Positions 6,316 to 8,176 of a stretch of 8,176 bases of DNA are shown here, in pieces. The notes under the pieces were generated by a model that was not told the DNA's origin, searched no databases, and saw nothing but the letters and a program-made list of their open reading frames with translations. How positions within the stretch are numbered: the first letter of the stretch is position 1; every line of letters starts with the position of its first letter. Made by a program: the position numbers and the translations under genes. The stretch is from Nitrospinota bacterium (lineage in GTDB: Bacteria > Nitrospinota_A > UBA7883 > JACRLM01): the NCBI GenBank assembly GCA_015231995.1, contig JADGAO010000155.1, positions 1 through 8,176 of the forward strand, written 5' to 3'.

Positions 6316-7317
6316 CTACATGACATCTCCTAATAACGTCGCGCAACAGGCCGCCGGGTCTATCCGCTCCACCGGATGGCCTCCCACCGTGGCGACGAAT
6401 TTGTTTTTCAGTTTGGCCGATAACCGTTTTAGATAAATCCGGCCCGGCCCTATCAACACAACCGGAGCGTCGCTCAGATTATGATCTTTTATGACCCGCT
6501 TAACCGCCCAGCAGATAGTATCTATCTGCGCCTCCACGACCTGCTTTGCGATAGACTCTATCTCGCCGCCGCCAAGTTCCTTCGGGCTAGAGAGGACGAC
6601 GCGGGCCAGTCGCAACGCGGCTCCGCGTTTTGTTTTGGGGCCGTTGTCCGGCGTGGGGATGGTGTAGTCCTTCGCGCGTATTTGCCCAAGGTAAAGATGC
6701 GCGTCCCCCATCACCGAGAAATATTCCGGGCATACGGCGACGGGCGCGTCATTTATTTTCAACGTCGCCACGACCGCGCCCACAGGCGTCCTAAGACAGC
6801 CCGTGTACAGCAACTCGCCGGTCACAAGCCTTTGCAGATCGGTTTTCCCCCTCACCATTGGCGAGCCGTTTTTAACCGGCAGGATATCGGTTGTCGTCGA
6901 GCCTATATCCACTATGAGGCATCGCGGAAGATGTTTGGAAACCCATCTGGCCGTCGCAGACCAGTTGGCGGAGGCCACGCGCCAGTGTTTTTTAATCGCC
7001 TCGCCCGGCCCGACCATCTGGCCGTCCACATCTATGACACGCACCGAAACCGGCGCCATTGCGTCAACGGCGCATTTGACGATGTGGCGCGTTCCGTCGG
7101 CCCTGCTCTTGAAAACGTCGGATAACTCCCCCGTCATGGTGAGAACGACGGCGTCGGGTTTTTGCTCGTCGCGGATGGATCGAAGAAGAGATGTAAGGCC
7201 ACCCGGATTTTTCCATATCTCGAATGGGTAAACCATGCGGCGCGGCAGTTTCCCCCGCGAGCGCAGAAGAGCCGCTTTCACATGCGCTCCGCCAACGTCC
7301 AGCCCCAAAATCCTCAT
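6316..7317 (-). CDS. mfnF: MfnF-like ASKHA protein, H4MPT-linked C1 pathway (methanofuran/methylofuran synthesis)
   Basis: Matches the family known as the H4MPT-linked C1 transfer pathway protein (hydantoinase A/oxoprolinase-like). Its M. jannaschii member MfnF joins the aminomethyl-furan unit to glutamyl-tyramine in methanofuran synthesis. The 333-aa protein has an ASKHA phosphate loop MRILGLDVGGAHVKAAL (1-17), the family block LTMTGELSDVF (59-69), the second phosphate loop IVDIGSTTTDILPV (135-148), TGELLYTGCLRTPVGAV (166-182), a CPEYFSVMGDAHLYLG stretch (196-211), and a C-terminal VVLIGPGRIYL (286-296). There is no signal peptide. The ATG overlaps the stop of the upstream ATP-grasp gene by 4 nt (ATGA on the - strand) with only a weak ribosome-binding site, so it is likely translated by coupling. 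It converges on thyX with 42 bp between. The bacterial substrate may differ: Methylobacterium methylofuran carries tyrosine in place of tyramine. A general ATPase of this superfamily is the main alternative. Confidence 0.8.
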   Translation of the reverse strand: MRILGLDVGGAHVKAALLRSRGKLPRRMVYPFEIWKNPGGLTSLLRSIRDEQKPDAVVLTMTGELSDVFKSRADGTRHIVKCAVDAMAPVSVRVIDVDGQMVGPGEAIKKHWRVASANWSATARWVSKHLPRCLIVDIGSTTTDILPVKNGSPMVRGKTDLQRLVTGELLYTGCLRTPVGAVVATLKINDAPVAVCPEYFSVMGDAHLYLGQIRAKDYTIPTPDNGPKTKRGAALRLARVVLSSPKELGGGEIESIAKQVVEAQIDTICWAVKRVIKDHNLSDAPVVLIGPGRIYLKRLSAKLKNKFVATVGGHPVERIDPAACCATLLGDVM

Positions 7318-8176
7318 ACGGCTCGCGTCTCACCGGTCTTCGTGAAAAAAGTGGCTCTGCGCGTTGTCACTGCGGGCGGAGGGTTGCCAGTAGCCGCCGC
7401 CATGATAAAAAGAGCTGGCGTGGGATTCAACGCCTCCGCCAATCCGCAAAAACTTGTGGTGAGTCTGGGGTTGACCTCTATAACCACAGGCCCGGCCTCT
7501 GTCATCACAAAATCCACTCCCCAGTATCCAGAAAGTCCTGGAACGGCCTTCTTTATCCGCGCCGCCAGTTCGCGCAAGGCCGCAGAGGGCTCTTCGCCGA
7601 TTATTTCGCCGCCATCATAGATCATCCCGTCATTAAGGAACCTTTGCCGGTTCACGGACAAAACTTCCACCCAATCGTTCCCGGAGACTATCGAAAGGCT
7701 CATCGGCCCCCCCTCGATGAACTCCTGCGCGATATGCGGGCCGATAAGCGGTTCCACCTTGCGCGGTTGACGATGGATGTTGACCCCCTCCGCCCCCGCG
7801 CCATCCGCAGGTTTAAAGACCCATGTCCCTGTGAAATACATGGAGGAGTCAAATTTTGCGCCGGCTTCGACGGTTTGTGGATGCGGGATTCCCGCCGTTT
7901 TCATCAACCGCGAGAACTCAAGCTTGTCGCCGGTCGCTTTGACGGCATCCGCGCTACAACCCAAATTGATTTTGCCAGAGGCCTGTGCGCGGCCTGTGAA
8001 CGCTTCAAGTATCCCGCCAGTCTCCGGGGCCACTATCAACAACCCATCGCATCTCGCAAGGGCATGGCCAAACTCCCCTGCGCGGCCTTGGATTGTAAAC
8101 GGTTCAATGTCCGGGATTTTCGCGAACGAGTCCATCGCGGCGCGTCGGATGGCTACGCCTTCAGCGGAAAGCGGAT
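7314..8176 (-). CDS. mfnD: MfnD-like ATP-grasp ligase (tyramine/tyrosine-glutamate ligase), 5' end outside window
   Basis: An ATP-grasp enzyme that, by homology to M. jannaschii MfnD, would ligate glutamate to tyramine for methanofuran; in bacteria the acceptor may be tyrosine. The frame stays open from the ATG at 8133-8135 to the right edge. The residues before that ATG (PLSAEGVAIRRAAMDSFAKI) read as the family's usual EG..ML.A...DF region, so the true start is beyond base 8176 and 286 residues are seen. Visible, counting from that internal Met: KATGDK (66-71), the ATP-binding WVFKPADGAGAEGV (105-118, K108), AQEFIEGGPMSLS (136-148), and the metal-binding GVDFVM...VVIEVNPRLTTSF (206-229, D208, E220, N222). 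It overlaps mfnF by 4 nt, and this pairing is the best support for the specific call. Without it, the protein could only be called a carboxylate-amine ligase. Confidence 0.75.
   Translation of the reverse strand, partial: PLSAEGVAIRRAAMDSFAKIPDIEPFTIQGRAGEFGHALARCDGLLIVAPETGGILEAFTGRAQASGKINLGCSADAVKATGDKLEFSRLMKTAGIPHPQTVEAGAKFDSSMYFTGTWVFKPADGAGAEGVNIHRQPRKVEPLIGPHIAQEFIEGGPMSLSIVSGNDWVEVLSVNRQRFLNDGMIYDGGEIIGEEPSAALRELAARIKKAVPGLSGYWGVDFVMTEAGPVVIEVNPRLTTSFCGLAEALNPTPALFIMAAATGNPPPAVTTRRATFFTKTGETRAV

Noticed and set aside
6481..7125. + strand open frame of 214 codons opposite mfnF
   Set aside because: The - strand frame has clear ASKHA motifs, while this one has none and no ribosome-binding site.
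8133..8135. ATG as the start of the MfnD-like gene
   Set aside because: The frame continues open to the window edge and the upstream residues fit the family's N-terminal region, so the start lies outside.

Overview
The window is a bacterial chromosome segment, GC-rich by eye, with seven protein genes and almost no spare DNA. Left to right on the + strand are the 3' part of thrS (threonyl-tRNA synthetase), yajQ, aspS (aspartyl-tRNA synthetase), gltX (glutamyl-tRNA synthetase) and thyX (flavin-dependent thymidylate synthase). Two genes on the - strand converge on thyX. They encode homologues of MfnF (an ASKHA-fold protein of the H4MPT-linked C1 pathway) and MfnD (an ATP-grasp ligase), both of methanofuran/methylofuran biosynthesis. 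No tRNA, rRNA, CRISPR array, transposase or phage gene is visible.

Region by region: thrS runs in from the left edge and ends at 1521. A 71-bp gap with a good Shine-Dalgarno leads to yajQ (1593-2090). The only sizeable non-coding stretch, 2091-2372, holds an 86-bp imperfect palindrome with matching ends (2168-2253), a second small GC-rich structured patch and a plausible aspS promoter. From 2373 to 6273, aspS, gltX and thyX form a tight operon in which each stop overlaps the next start by 4 nt. The thyX stop codon lies inside a perfect 7-bp-stem hairpin (6265-6282), which begins a short repeat-like 42-bp gap. On the other strand mfnD (5' end outside the window) overlaps mfnF by 4 nt.

Functionally the left and centre are housekeeping: three aminoacyl-tRNA synthetases and the dTMP-forming enzyme. 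AspRS carries the His and Gly residues typical of the non-discriminating enzyme, so the cell probably makes Asn-tRNA(Asn) through Asp-tRNA(Asn) and an amidotransferase. The - strand pair points to a methanofuran-type C1 carrier, and so to a tetrahydromethanopterin-linked C1 pathway as found in methylotrophic Proteobacteria, Planctomycetes and NC10-type bacteria as well as methanogens. The AspRS is of bacterial type (with GAD insert), so the host is a bacterium, probably an uncultured Gram-negative lineage with H4MPT chemistry. I cannot name its phylum. I see no clearly new system; the MfnD/MfnF pair and the palindromic intergenic elements are the parts most worth following up.
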